From the NCBI GenBank assembly GCA_963978895.1, contig OZ022246.1:7247932-7311931 (forward strand): a DNA stretch of 64,000 nt, written 5' to 3'. The stretch comes from Erpobdella octoculata (lineage: Eukaryota; Annelida; Clitellata; Hirudinida; Erpobdellidae). A model generated the notes under the pieces. That model had not been told where the DNA came from. It saw only the letters and a list, made by a program, of their open reading frames with translations, and searched no databases. Within the stretch, counting starts at the first letter, position 1, and every line of letters starts with the position of its first letter. Of this stretch, positions 1 through 15,660 are shown one piece after another. Both the position numbers and the translations under genes were made by a program.

Positions 1-390
1 TGTGGGGTGGACAATAGGATTACTTGGTCTTTAAAGTAGCTGCTACTCAAAAACTGTGAATGCTACAGAAGTAAAAATTATTATTTAGTTTCAACTCTAA
101 AAATAATGATATACGTGTTTCACCATTTTTTGAAAATTTGGTTTCCAGGACTTCAAATGTGGGGTGGAAAATAGGGTTATTTGGTTTTTAAAGTAACTGC
201 TACTCAACAACTGTAATTGCTACAGATGTGAAAATTAATACTTAGTATCTACTCAAAACGTGTTTCACCATTTTTTAAAACTTTGGTTTCCATGACTTCA
301 AATGTGGGGTCAAAATAAGGGTTCTTTGATTTTAAAATAACTGCTACTCAACAACTGCAAGCATTACATATGTAAAACTTAGTATTTTGA
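1..390. repeat. Diverged tandem repeat, about 150-bp unit, 2.5 copies
   Basis: Copies begin at 1, 158 and 303, each opening with TGTGGGGT and sharing a central TGCTACTCAA block. Spacing is 157 then 145 bp because of small indels. The third copy is cut short near 390. No coding potential is visible. The array may continue to the left of the window. Confidence 0.8.
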
Positions 391-394
391 GGTT

Positions 395-745
395 TTGTGC
401 CGGTTAAAAGTAGCTGAGTCCAGTTTATCACCGGTCGGGCCAAGCCGTTATTTTAGGGTCATTTTACGGGCCATGCTAAACCTTAAATCGAGGTGGTACG
501 AGCCAAGGTTTTTCACTAAGCATACAGACATTTTAGTGATTTTAGGTTCTTCAGACGGGCCGGTCCAAACCTGAAGTCAAGGTGGGACGGCCGAAGTTTG
601 TCATCAAGTCTATAGAATTTCTAGGCCTGTAAAAACGGGCTGGGCCCAAATTAGTTGGGCCGTGCCGGGCCAAGAATTTTGGTTTTGAAACGGGCTGGGC
701 CAAGTTGTCGACGGGCCGAGCCGACACCTATGGATGCACGGTTCA
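395..745. mobile_element. GGCC-rich dispersed element, hAT-MITE-like
   Basis: This island is unusually GC-rich for the window and is filled with degenerate copies of GGGCCGGGCC-like words. Related sequence occurs at 43940-44095 and 51863-52055, including the shared stretch AGGCCTGTAAAAA. The other two copies have recognisable hAT-like terminal motifs, so this is probably a decayed member of that family. Its exact ends are not resolved here. Confidence 0.5.
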
Positions 746-796
746 AATTCTCTAATTTCATGCGAGCGAAGCCGCTACGGGCACTGCTAGTATGTA

Positions 797-833
<37 letters not shown>

Positions 834-1094
834 AAAATTATAATGTGTTTAAGTTGTTAATTAGGTTTTTTAAATTTTTTTCTTTTTGTTTAAAAATTTA
901 TTAAACTGCATTGCCATAAAGAAAAAGCTCTTATTTTAAATAGGAGTTTAATTTCAATGTTTGCAAACAAAACAATCAGTGATGCTATTAAAAAAATTAA
1001 ATTAATAAAATATTAATGCATTTACGTTTATTTATGTATAACAAATGTAAAAAAAAACTTGTCTCAGCGTAGTTTAGAATCAAGAACAAAACCC
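746..1094. other. AT-rich noncoding spacer
   Basis: Contains a short TA microsatellite (about 790-830) and otherwise plain AT-rich sequence just downstream of the minus-strand LRR frame. No gene or signal is recognised. Confidence 0.5.
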
Positions 1095-2703
1095 TTAATT
1101 AATCAAGTTTTGAAGTCTTTCAATTAATTTCCGTTTTTTAATTTCACGTTTAACTTTGTCCTCTCTGCAAAAAATATCTTTCATATTTTTGAAATATGGG
1201 TCTGCATTTGATTCAATAAATTTCAAAATTAATTCAGCTTCTGGAATACTAGAATTGTACAATTCAGAATATTTATTATAAGCCATCATCAGATAAGAGA
1301 TTAGATCTTCATTTGTAAACGGTATAAATCTTGTGTTCAAATTGTTTATCGATAAAACAATTGAAATCAATTTTTTTTTTAAAGTGAACAAACATTTCCA
1401 AAAGCCATCGTCTAAAGAGTTTTGTAAAGAAAAGTTGATTATATGGTAAGGCCATATATAAACCCTATGTCTAGTAGTCAACATCGCTTTTATAATTTTT
1501 CTAATTCCACCGTTTTTGGAATCAAATATTAAAAAAGTACAGCAACATTTCAGAAATTCATAAGCTAACTTTCTTGAATAATAGTTGAGATGGCTATAAC
1601 AAAATCCTTTCAAAATGAATTCAGTAATGATTGGAATATGGCGTCTTATTTTTAAATGGTGTTCTTCTTTTTCTGCCAACAATGTCAAATATACGAGGCA
1701 ATTGCGAAAATCTTCTTGTTTCCAGAAAACTCTTTTTATCGATGCTACAATACCATCAACAGAACAAAAAGTACTTACAGCATCAGAACTTAAATTAGAG
1801 GAGATCTTAAAATCATTATATATAAAACGCAAACCTAAAAATTTAAAGCTCCTCGAGTGCGTCCACTTAACAGGTCCATCAAACCTAGCCAACGCATTAC
1901 TTATGTCTAGATAAACTAAATTAGGTAATTTGTCAATCATTTTGTTAATTAACTCTAGATTGTATTTATTGATTACTCTAAAGCAATTGTTTTCACTCAT
2001 ATCAAGCCACGTTAAAGTTGAAAGACGTGATATTGAGTTGACTAATTCTTCCAACGACTCACCTATAAACGTAGATATACCCAATTGTTGAAGACTAACA
2101 AAACAAGAAATTTTTTTAATAGTGTTTCTAGCATGCGTACAATGAGATAAAACTAAAGTTTTTAAATTCTCATATGGAAATGCAATTTTAAGAACATCAA
2201 TTAAATCTCTTTTGGTGTCTTGACGACATCCATAACTACTACAACGCACAGAAAGTCGAAGTAGTTTGGGACAAAATCACGTATCATTTTGTTGATAAAA
2301 GAATTTCTCGCAATCGACAACCAATTCTAAGTGTTCCAAATTCAAACAAAAACTGGGATTTGTGCAAAAATAATACTTTATAATTTTTTGGCAACACCAC
2401 CAATCAGCAGTATAAATAAAACGAGTGAAATTTATTTTACACAGTCTAGATTATTAGTTCTCGAAAGCTGTCAAATTTGCGAAAAAAAGGAACTATAAGC
2501 GGTTGATGTATTTTCACTCCTGTATTTTTACTTCTACAAAGTATGTCACCCAAAATATTTGAAGACAGTTTCACACTGTCTTTAACTTCAAAAGAAAAGT
2601 TTTCATCTTCAGAAGATGGTTCTAAAAACGTTTTCTCGAAATTTAATATAATGAAATCTTTACACGAAAGGTTTAAAGATAGTGGATGATGTAGATAACT
2701 CAT
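1095..2703 (-). pseudogene. Broken leucine-rich-repeat gene, ZYG11/ZER1-like
   Basis: Read right to left, one reading of about 535 codons runs from ATG at 2703 to the stop at 1095, but two lesions break it. A 1-nt frameshift lies near 2452, and an in-frame TGA sits at 2277-2279 between NDT and FCPKLLRL. After the frameshift the frame shows several LRR-type repeats (LEHLELVV, LVYLDIS, LTWLDMSE, LKTLVLS), followed by a helical, armadillo-like C-terminal half ending in a basic segment. This order is that of ZYG11/ZER1 substrate receptors of CUL2 ubiquitin ligases, an inference from pattern only. No introns are seen, so a retrocopy, a young pseudogene or two sequencing errors in a live gene are all possible. 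The frame is otherwise open and poor in repeats, unlike its surroundings. Confidence 0.5.
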
Positions 2704-2811
2704 TTTCTATATATAAAAACTTAATTTTTGAAGATATTTATGTATTTATGTAATAGTAATATAATTACCAAGATAAGTTTTCACTAAATAGTTTTACAGC
2801 AATATAAAAAC

Positions 2812-5155
<2,344 letters not shown>

Positions 5156-5346
5156 ACGAATCAATGCTCGATAGTATTATATGTTGTACGGCGTACAATC
5201 CGTCACTAGCTAATTTAATAACTATCGAAGATATATGTTTTATGATATATATTATAAGGAAACATAGCGTTGATATGTTTTTACGAGCCACATATATCAG
5301 AAACTTGGATGGCGTACAATCCACCACGAAATAACGCAAATATACA
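5156..5346. other. Spacer between the two tRNA-like repeats
   Basis: Contains a short internal near-repeat, GGCGTACAATCC, at about 5190 and again at about 5310. No coding potential is seen. It could be part of a larger duplicated unit that includes the two tRNA-like copies. Confidence 0.4.
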
Positions 5347-5510
5347 TGTCTCAACTTCTGACTCGAACCCACGACTGTCGGATCGGCAACACCGCCTCGC
5401 ATCATGCCAACTACCTTACCATCTGCGCCACTTCCACCGCCAAAAAAACATTGGTTGTTAAGCGCTTTTGTTGGGGTATGTTGAACACAACACTCGACTA
5501 TGAATTATCC
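5347..5510 (-). mobile_element. tRNA-like (SINE-type) repeat, copy 2
   Basis: Nearly identical to copy 1 across the A and B boxes and the flanking CCACTTCCACCGCC stretch. The same 3' boundary (GAGACA on the minus strand) supports a common element end. Confidence 0.65.
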
Positions 5511-5532
5511 TTCATATCCTTCTCTTATTCTT

Positions 5533-5576
<44 letters not shown>

Positions 5577-5594
5577 CGACATTTTTATATTAAG

Positions 5595-5976
5595 ATATAT
5601 GAGATTATGTGTGTAAGTATTTATGTATGTAAGTCCTTTATGCATTGCTTCCCCATTCATCTGATCGTAATGTAATTTTCACACAAGCTTGCGAGGCAAT
5701 CGGAGATGGTTTTTGTAAAAATTTCTAAATCGGTCAGAAAATGAGCGGATCGAGAGCAAACGGAAACTGTAACTGCAGAATGAGCGGGAACGAAAAAGCA
5801 AGCGGGAACGGAAAAACAAATGAAAGCGAAAGAACAACTAGGAAAGGAAAAGCGACCGGGAACGGGAGGGCAAGCGGGAGTGGAAAAGCGACCGGGAGCG
5901 GAAAGCGACATTAAACTTTTGATAAAAAAAACCAAAATAATTTATAAGTCAAATCAAAGTTTGATGGGTCAGCTAG
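5595..5976 (+). mobile_element. Non-autonomous Helitron with GGTCAGCTAG 3' end
   Basis: The 5' half has the family block TTTATGCATTGC...CATTCATCTGATCG seen in the other Helitrons here. It is followed by degenerate GGGAAAGCGACCG-type minisatellite and a 3' end GGTCAGCTAG/T (CTAG at 5973-5976). Helitrons end in CTRR and insert between A and T. The 5' TC is eroded. No Rep or helicase frame is present. The 3' tail matches that at 55832-55916 on the other strand. It is followed at once by the 5' end of another Helitron. Confidence 0.7.
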
Positions 5977-6192
5977 TATATATATAAAAATCTCGTGTCC
6001 TAGTGTTTGACTTCAAACTCCTGCGAAACGGCTGAACCGATTTTTATGAAATTTTTTGTGTACATTTGGTAGGTCTGAGGATAGGTTGTACGCTATTTAG
6101 AATATTTTTAAAAAATTATTTTAAAAAGATATAATTGAATTTACAAAGAGGAGCAATTATGTCCTTTTCGTAGGAAAATCAACATATAGAAA

Positions 6193-6277
<85 letters not shown>

Positions 6278-6285
6278 CTATATAT

Positions 6286-6365
<80 letters not shown>

Positions 6366-6418
6366 TGAATTCAAACTCTACCGAAACGGCAGAACCGACT
6401 TATATAAATATATATATA

Positions 6419-6465
<47 letters not shown>

Positions 6466-6473
6466 CTATATAT

Positions 6474-6551
<78 letters not shown>

Positions 6552-6647
6552 TGAATTCAAACTCTACCGAAACGGCAGAACCGACTTTAATTAAATTTTT
6601 TGTGTACATTTGGTAGGCTATTTAGAATATTTTTTTAAAATTATTTT
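5977..6647 (+). mobile_element. Helitron 5' ends in triplicate, separated by TA arrays
   Basis: Three partial copies of a Helitron 5' region lie in the same orientation at about 5977-6140, 6360-6405 and 6547-6640. Each carries the GAAACGGC...GAACCGA motif and two carry TTTTTTGTGTACATTTGGTAGG. TA tracts of about 150 bp lie between them, and each tract contains the same interruption, TAACTATATATATATAAATA. The TA-plus-motif block has therefore been duplicated as a unit. No 3' end is found. Confidence 0.6.
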
Positions 6648-6757
6648 GTCATCTACCGGATTCAAAAGGGCCAACGTACTAAGATGAAAGTTATTCATGT
6701 TGACCGCCTTGCCAAATATTATGGAGGCAATGAAACTGTTCGGGACGAACAGGATTG

Positions 6758-6758
<1 letters not shown>
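6648..6758 (+). pseudogene. Ty3/gypsy pol remnant, integrase C-terminal end
   Basis: An open stretch beginning YRIQKG and continuing VIHVDRLAKYYGG, ending VRDEQD before TGA at 6756-6758, matches the usual C-terminal tail of Ty3/gypsy integrases (the VxHxDRLxxY segment). The rest of pol is absent because a Helitron fragment joins at the left. Short length limits confidence, but the position just before a polypurine tract supports the call. Confidence 0.55.
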
Positions 6759-7216
<458 letters not shown>

Positions 7217-7662
7217 ACAATAAATGAACTGAAGGATCGTGAAAGAAGAAAAAAGAATATAATTGTTTACGGTATCCCTGAGTCACCGAACTCAGCCCAG
7301 GCTACTAAAAAAACTGAGGATGAAGAATCCGTTAAACAAATCTTGAATCTAATCGGTAAGTCTGAGGTAAAACTTGTACATATGAAATGACTAAGATCTA
7401 AAGACACAAGCAAACCAGGTCCAATTTTGGTAGAATTATCTGATGTTAGTCTTAGGAATCCGATTCTCATGGCTGCCAAAAGTCTGAGAAACAGTGACCA
7501 TAAATCTGTATATATCAGTCCGGATTTAACAGAAGCGGAAAGACAACTGGATTATCAGCTTAGACTTGAAAGAAACAAATTAAATGCAAATTTAGCTAAG
7601 GATTCGCCCTTTCGGTACTGCATCCGGGGTAATCAATTGCAAAAATTCAAGAAATGTTTTTA
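7217..7662 (+). pseudogene. LINE ORF1 remnant (CR1/L2-type RNA-binding protein)
   Basis: The frame encodes [11 protein letters not shown] and, after an in-frame TGA at 7388-7390, continues with KPGPILVEL, VYISPDLTEAERQLDY and a basic end. These are typical C-terminal pieces of the ORF1 protein of CR1/L2-group LINEs, which binds element RNA. The N-terminal part has been replaced by a TA microsatellite. It lies just upstream of and co-directional with the ORF2 remnant. Confidence 0.7.
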
Positions 7663-10549
7663 ATAAACAAGTTTTTGCTGGCCTGTCTGTTGCTTTTCAT
7701 AATGTGTGTTCGATCAAGGAGAAATCGTCTCGAATCTGTGATCTGATTGCGTCTCAGTCTATTGACATTTTTGTTGCTGCAGAGACTTGGCATGAATCTG
7801 GTGATAGCGTTTTTTTGGGCCGTGTTACTCCTGCTGGTTACAAGTGTCTTGATCGGGCACGTCCTACTGACCATACAAGCAAATCTAGGGCTTTGATAAA
7901 TCATGGTGGAATTGCAATTATTTATAAGGATGGCTTGTCTATGACTGTAATTGATCTTCGAACACCAGTTACGTCATTCGAATTTTTATGTTGTAATATC
8001 TCTAGCAATCAGACTGGAGTTGTATTGTTGTCTATCGTCCTGGATCAAAGCCTGCAACCAAGAAATTCTTTGATGAGATCTGTTTCCTTTTGGAAATATT
8101 GTCAACATACCGTAGACCAATTGTTATTACTGGAGACCTGAACATTCACGTTGAAAGACAAAATGATATAATTGCAGTGAAACTGCATGAATTGCTAACT
8201 TCTTTCAATTTGATTATTCATGAGACAATTCCAACGCATCGGCTGGGAGGGCAGCTTGATCTCGTGATTTCACGTGATGATATGGTAGATCTTCAAGTTT
8301 CTGTGCAAGAAACTGGCTTATCTGATCATCTAATGCTATTGTTTCGACTTCCACTCCAAAAACCAACTAAGCCTGTTGCCACTTTTTGGGGACGTTCATG
8401 GAAGAGATTTGATTATAATGCATTCCTGACTGATTTACGTTTGAGTGAACTTTGTCATAATCCAGAAAATTTCGATCATCATTCAACTGATGAACTTTTC
8501 CAGTGCTATTCATCTACTCTATCAAAGTTTCTCGATAATCACGCTCCGTTTACACTAATCAAAAGAAAACCTCGAAATCTACTAACGCCATGGTTTGATA
8601 GTGAATGTCGGGCATTTAAGCGGTCCACGAGACGACTTGAACGGATTTATCGTCGGCATCACACAACGGCGAGTAAATCTATATGGATTGACGGCCTGCG
8701 GACCATGCGATATTTGTTCCAGAAAAAAGAGCATGAATACTGGGAAGCCAGGATTGCCGCTAATCAGAAAGCTCCAAAAAAGCTCTGGAGTTACTTGTCA
8801 ACACTTCTTGGTAAAGAAAAGTCCTCATCTAATGTGAGCTCTTCTATTACTCCAGACCAGTTTGTGAGGTTTTTTCAAGACAAGGTAGAGCAAGTTAGAA
8901 CACATACAGCGCTTGCAAAGCCACCATCTATACTTTTGACCAGCACGTTGTTCATGGATGAATTCCAACCAGTCACTGCGGATGAGATAATAAAATTGAT
9001 AATGGCTGCTCCGAACAAATATTGTTCACTGGATCCATCCCCTACTTGGATTATCAAAAAATGTTGTGTCCACATTGCATCTTTTGTCGCTTTGATGTGC
9101 ACTTGATCTTTACAAGAAGGATATTTTCCTGCTAGTCAGAAGTCAGCACTTGTCACTCCGCTTATTAAAAAAGACGGACTTGACCCTGCTGACATGAAGA
9201 GCTATCGACCAGTCTCTAACCTGACCTTTATGTCAAAACTGGTAGAGCGGATTGTTGCTAAACGATTGAATGTACATCTAGGTCTTTCTGGCAGTCTCCC
9301 ATCGAACCAATCTGCGTATCGCCGGTTTTACTCTACAGAATCTGCACTACTCAAGGTAGTGAATGATCTGGCAGTTGCTACTGATAGTGGTAAGGTGTCG
9401 CTACTGAGTCTCTTAGATCTGAGTGGTGCATTTGATACTGTTGACCATGGAATCCTTATTGAGAGACTTGAAAAAACTCATGGCATCTGTGGAGTTGTCT
9501 TAAAATGGATTATTTCATATTTAACTAACCGCACGCAACGGGTTAGTGTGGGTGGGAACTTGTCATTGTCCGTGTCGCTTAGTAGTGGAGTACCCCAGGG
9601 ATCAGTCTTGGGCCCACTACTCTTTCTATTGTACACCACTGATTTACTTGAAATTATTCATCGTTCTGGACTCGAGGGACACTGCTATGCCGACGACACC
9701 CAAACATATGTTCACTGCTCTGTTGATGATGCGGAGAATGTTCAACTTCGCTTATTGCCCTGCATAGAGAACATTGAATAGTGGATGGCTTCTAATCGTC
9801 TAAAACTGAATGGCGATAAGACTGAATTAATCTGGATAGGTGCAAGATCAATTTTGCAACAGAGTAAAGCAAAAGCTTTGTTAGTTGCTGGGGCTTTGGT
9901 TGCCCCCACAGAAGTTGTTCGAAACCTAGGTGTTTATGTTGATTCTGAGCTTTCCATGAAAGATCATATATCTAAACTGTCAAAAACCTGTTTTTTCCAA
10001 CTTCGACAACTTAGAACCATACGAAGGTCTCTGACAAGTGAAGCAACACGTCTCCTGCTGCATTCGTTTGTTGTAAGTAGACTTGACTACTGCAACTCTC
10101 TATTTACAGGCTTACCTCTTAGTGCTGTTGGAAAGATTCAACGTATTCAAAATGCAGCTGCTCGTCTTTTTGGTGGACTAAAGAAACATGATCATGTGAC
10201 TGCAATAATGAAAACTGAACTCCGGTGGCTGCGTATCTCTGAGCGAATTACTTTCAAAATTGGGACTTTAGTCTACAAGGCGCTTCATGGCGAAGCCCCT
10301 TCATATTTGCAAGAGCTGTGTGTTACTGTGTCTGATAACAATTCTTACTTATCTCGTCACAGATCTGCTAGTCGTGGTGATCTAGTTGTTCCCATAACTC
10401 GAACAAAAACTTACGGCAGTCGAGCCTTCAGTATAGCAGGACCGGCAACATGGAAGATGTTGCCTGCCAGCATCCGAGAAGCCACTACATTGAGTTTATT
10501 CAAGGCCGAGCTAAAGACATTTCTGTTTGCGAAATCCTATCCAAATTGA
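7663..10549 (+). pseudogene. LINE ORF2 (endonuclease-reverse transcriptase), CR1/L2 group, decayed
   Basis: An AP-type endonuclease (VAAETWHES, TGDLNIH, LSDHLML) is followed by a reverse transcriptase with [33 protein letters not shown] and the catalytic YADD at 9686-9697. The C-terminal region (LDYCNSLFTGLP, QNAAARLF, FKAELKTFLF) is typical of CR1/L2-type LINEs. Breaks: a frameshift near 8040-8090 inside the endonuclease, a stop at 9104-9106 and TAG at 9779-9781. The frame otherwise continues to 10549. In life it would nick DNA and copy its RNA by target-primed reverse transcription; this copy cannot encode a full protein. The 3' region ends in short AACTTAA-type repeats (10700-10740), as in CR1 tails. 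Confidence 0.9.
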
Positions 10550-10742
10550 TGATCAGAGAGAAATTATTTCATTCTTCCTGACATGCTGATTTTTGTGTTT
10601 TATATTATTTTTGCTTTATTTTTATTTTTATTGTTTTGTTTTGTTGTTTTTATTGTAAAAGGAGCCCTGAGGTGTTACACAAAAGGGCGCTTGAAATCCA
10701 AATAAACTTAAACTTAAACTTAACTTAACTTAACATAAACTT

Positions 10743-10770
<28 letters not shown>
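10550..10770 (+). mobile_element. LINE 3' UTR and terminal short repeats
   Basis: T-rich 3' UTR followed by AACTTAAACTTAACTTAAC-like tandem units and then (AT)n. Short direct repeats in place of poly(A) are the usual 3' ends of CR1/L2 LINEs. Confidence 0.6.
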
Positions 10771-12110
<1,340 letters not shown>

Positions 12111-12414
12111 CACATACATAAATGAACGGGAACGGGATAGCAAACGGAACGGAAAAGCAACTGAGAGCGAAAGAGCGAGCGGGAAAGGGAAAGTGACCGG
12201 GAAAGCAAGCGAAAGCGGGAAAGCGACCAAGATCAAAAGAGCAAACGGGAAAGAGAAAGAGACCGGCAGCGGGAAAGCTATCGGGAGGAAAAACCGACCG
12301 GGAGCGAGAAAGCGACCGGGAACGGGAGAGCAAGTGGGGATGGAAACGGGAGATAGAGAGAGACAAGCATTAAAAATCTCGAAAAACCCCGGGCAACGCC
12401 GGGTAACCCGCTGG
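12111..12414 (+). mobile_element. Helitron 3' half with G/A-rich minisatellite
   Basis: Degenerate GGGAAAGCGACCGGGA units are followed by the conserved 3' hairpin CCCGGGCAACGCCGGG and the terminus CTGG (12411-12414), which fits CTRR. The 5' part is lost in the TA tract. Frames across it are artefacts of the minisatellite. Confidence 0.7.
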
Positions 12415-12435
12415 TATATATATATATATATATAT

Positions 12436-12471
<36 letters not shown>

Positions 12472-12599
12472 AAGATTCCGAACAGATTATAGTGATGTTA
12501 TACCGACGAATCTATTTCAAGACAACTACGATGCAAGCAGCTGTATTCAGCACCTCAATCGATTTATTTATCCTCAATGAAACACTGGTACTCATTTGA
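12415..12599. other. TA tract and plain spacer
   Basis: (TA)n to about 12465, then about 130 bp of unique-looking sequence with no recognised feature. Confidence 0.4.
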
Positions 12600-12794
12600 C
12601 TACCACAGGAAGAGATGAAAGGCTGAGTTGACCTGAGCAATCAGATAAACTGAATTCAAAGTGAAATCCTTGCCCAAGGAAACTACGCAATGTGGAATTT
12701 TAATAACCCGGGAGTTGAACCCAGGATTCCAAGCCAAAAAATCAAAACCTTTTACTGCTGTCTCATCGAACCTTTTTTCAAGTAATTTCATATT

Positions 12795-12795
<1 letters not shown>
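12600..12795 (-). mobile_element. tRNA-derived SINE
   Basis: On the minus strand a B box GGGTTCAACTCC (12711-12722) is followed downstream by CCTTGGGCAAGG (12669-12680) and GATTGCTCAGGTCAACTC (about 12626-12643). The order of tRNA head then CTTGGGCAAG block resembles the widespread conserved central domain of metazoan SINEs (Nin-DC type). The SINE at 41872-42050 has a related block. The A box is degenerate. Confidence 0.55.
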
Positions 12796-12833
<38 letters not shown>

Positions 12834-12860
12834 TAAAATATATATATATATATATATGTA

Positions 12861-13085
12861 TGTATAAAATATATAAAAATGAATGTTTGTATATATGTAT
12901 GTATATATGTATATATGTATATAGGTATGTTATTTATGCATTGCTACACCATTCATCCGATCGTAATAGAATTTTCACACAACCTTGAGAGTCAAGGGGA
13001 ATCAAATATAGAAAAACAATTTTGAAATTCGTCACAAAATGAGCGGAACGGAGCGGGTGAGCGAGCGGGAACTATATATATATAT
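12861..13085 (+). mobile_element. Helitron 5' half
   Basis: Starts with TATATAAAAATGAATGTTTG and carries the family block ATGCATTGCTACACCATTC, CCTTGAGAGTCAAGGGG and CACAAAATGAGCGGA. It then passes into TA and TATG arrays. The 3' half is missing, probably because the R2-like LINE and microsatellite growth replaced it. Confidence 0.65.
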
Positions 13086-13328
13086 ATATATATGTATGTG
13101 CGTATGTATGTGTGTATGTATGTATGTGTATGCGCATTTATGTGTGTCTGTGTGTTTGTTTATGTATGTATGTATGTATGTATGTGTTTTTTACAATATT
13201 TCGGCACTAAATGCTCATTCAAAGTATGTATGTATGTATGTATGTATGTATGTATGTATGTATGTATGTATGTATGTATGTATGTATGTATGTATGTATG
13301 TATGTATGTATGTATGTATGTATGTATG

Positions 13329-13359
<31 letters not shown>

Positions 13360-13408
13360 GTATGTATGTATGTATGTATGTATGTATGTATGTATGTATG
13401 TATGTATG

Positions 13409-13439
<31 letters not shown>

Positions 13440-13465
13440 GTATGTATGTATGTATGTGTGTGTGA
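13086..13465. repeat. TATG tetranucleotide array
   Basis: (TATG)n broken by a 40-bp insert at 13186-13226 (ACAATATTTCGGCACTAAATG...) whose reverse complement lies at 37417-37456 inside another Helitron. The array is therefore part of the Helitron family, not independent. Long frames in all phases are artefacts. Confidence 0.85.
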
Positions 13466-13786
13466 TCACTCCTGAAGAGCTTTTCTGTGGAGGTCATCAG
13501 AAGAAAACCCCCCCTCGAGCAAACGTTTCGGCTCTTTAATTTCTTGACGTTCTAAGGGGGGCGAGCCACGTTCGACGGACGAACGTCCTCCGGCAGAAAA
13601 TGTTTCTGTTCTTTTCCGACATCGAATTTCTATCATTCCTTGCATTGTGGCAGATATTTGTCATGCAAATAAACTCGCGACTTTAGAGAAATTCAGACTA
13701 TTCAAGTGAGAAAACCTTCGACGACATAACGGCTTCGCTTTTGTAGCGGTACTTAATATCGCCACGTAAACAAAGACGAAGCAATT
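13466..13786 (-). mobile_element. 3' UTR of the R2-like LINE
   Basis: A non-repetitive 320-bp segment directly downstream of the 611-codon frame. It contains an inverted motif (GAAGAGC near 13474 and GGCTCTTTAA near 13535) and ends at the TATG array. No poly(A) is seen, in line with R2-like elements that lack a poly(A) tail. Confidence 0.5.
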
Positions 13787-15660
13787 CTATTCTTGCGGAG
13801 CGAAGAGAGCGGCTTCTAAATTTGGAAAATCTTCTTTTTTCTCTCTTTGAGACCAAATCCAGAATGAAGCCGATTCTGCTGTTTCAGAAATCTGTTTAAT
13901 TGCACGGGTCCGCTCTCTGTTAGACATTCCCAGGGCCCGCAGCAACTTTAGCAAAGATTTACCAACCAAACCGCGTGCTCCGACTTCAACAGCAAAAAGC
14001 TCAGCTCTTGAGCCATTTGCTTCCAAATCCAACATCAATTCTCTGTATCTTTCTAATTTCATGATGTTACTGGCCTCCATGTTGCTTTCCCAAGGCACTG
14101 TCAACTCGATGAGAAGAAATGTCTTGGCCAGACTCGAAAAAACAACTATGTCTGGCCTTTTTCCACTTTCCTTTATTGAAACTGGGAAGCACTTTTCCGT
14201 TTTCAGATCGGCAGAGACCTTCCAGTCGTTCGCCGCATGGAAAACATTCTCTCCTTCCGTGAGGGTTCTTTTTGGGCGATTTAGCTGCGGCAATCCCTCT
14301 CTCAAAAAATAAATCCTCCTCCTAGGTTTCACCTCCATTGAGTTGGCTTTTCGGCAGGCCTCTTTTACAAATCCCAGCAGCTTTTGGAGAACAAGGTTGT
14401 GGCGCCACGTGTATCTACCATGAGAAAGGGAATAGGAGCAGGAGGAAAGAATATGAATCAATGACTGCGACTGACCGCAGAGCTGACACTCATCGTTCTC
14501 AATTAATTTCCATTTCTTTAAATTGCTGGCTGTTGGCAGCTGATCATACATCGATCTAATGAGGAACGATAGCCGCACTGGAGCATAGCGCCATATATCT
14601 TCCCATGACAGAGACCGCTGAACTGTCTCCTCCCATCTGGTCCAGTCGCCTTGCTGTGACAATTGTGCGCTCTTCACAACTCTCTCGCTTTCTATCGCTT
14701 GCTTTCTGTCCTGAACAATCAAATCTGATCTTTCCTGAGCGCTTGCCTTGGACCACCAGAGATGGTGGTTCCATCCAACACCATGCCGCCCCAACTGAAC
14801 TGCTCCGGTCCTTTCAGTCCACTGGAGAGAAACCGTGGCATTCTCTATTTCAACCCTAGCATTCCATTTGGTTCCTGAGATTAGAGTTGGTTTTACCTTA
14901 GCGACTCTCTGATCCGTTGAATTATCGAGCATCATCTGAGTTCTCAGTTTGCTGATCTTGAAATCTTCAACAAAAGACCGCAATGGAAGTCTCAGCTTGG
15001 CTGTTTTGCCGTAGAGAGCCACAGACGTCAATCCCGGAGGCAGACCCAACCATTGACGTGTAAAACGAGCTATCTTTCTTTCTAGTTTCTCCACAACTTG
15101 CAGACCAATTTCATAGACTGTCAAAGGCCAAAGCAGTCTTGGCACTAAAACAAATTGCAAAATCCACACTTTGAACCTGCTCTGAAGCGGAGCAGCATTA
15201 ATGCTTTCCATGGAGACAGTTGCCATACGGAGAATAGAAGCACCCTGATCAACGTCATTCAGGGATTTACAATACCATCTCCCGAGACTTTTCACTGGTT
15301 TGTCGCTCACTGTTGGAATCTTGTTACCATCAACAGAGAAAACGGTGTATTCATCAATTTTACCGCGACGCAGGGAGAGACTTCTCGATTTAGATGCTTT
15401 AAAACTCATTCCGCACCATTTGAGTAGATCGCTGAAGACATCAAGTGTCCGTCTCATTGAAATACACTTATTCAAACTAATTGTCGTGTCGTCCATGAAA
15501 GCTCTCAGAGGTGGCATGAAAATACCTCTGCCGACATAAACATCTTCTACCCTTGCACCAACTGAATTCAGAAGTAGTTGCATTGCTAGCACGAATAATA
15601 TGGGAGAAATAGAGCACCCCATGGCTATACCGACCTGAATGTAAAAAAACTCAAAGAATG
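13787..15660 (-). CDS. Reverse transcriptase with REL-type endonuclease, R2-like LINE (5'-truncated)
   Basis: An uninterrupted 611-codon frame (15622 to 13787) extends upstream in phase through FYIQVGIAMGC to about 15660. It holds the second half of a reverse transcriptase (GIAMGCSISP; AFMDD with the catalytic Asp pair at residues 44-45). A CX2CX7HX4C zinc knuckle follows at residues 379-395 (C379, C382, H390, C395). A restriction-like endonuclease has RPDIVV at 489-494 and LLIELTV with Glu506. This order is diagnostic of the R2/R4/NeSL group of site-specific LINEs, whose single ORF copies element RNA at a nicked target. The fingers and N-terminal DNA-binding fingers are missing; the 5' junction is with a hAT remnant. 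Absence of stops over 1.8 kb indicates a recent insertion. Confidence 0.85.
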
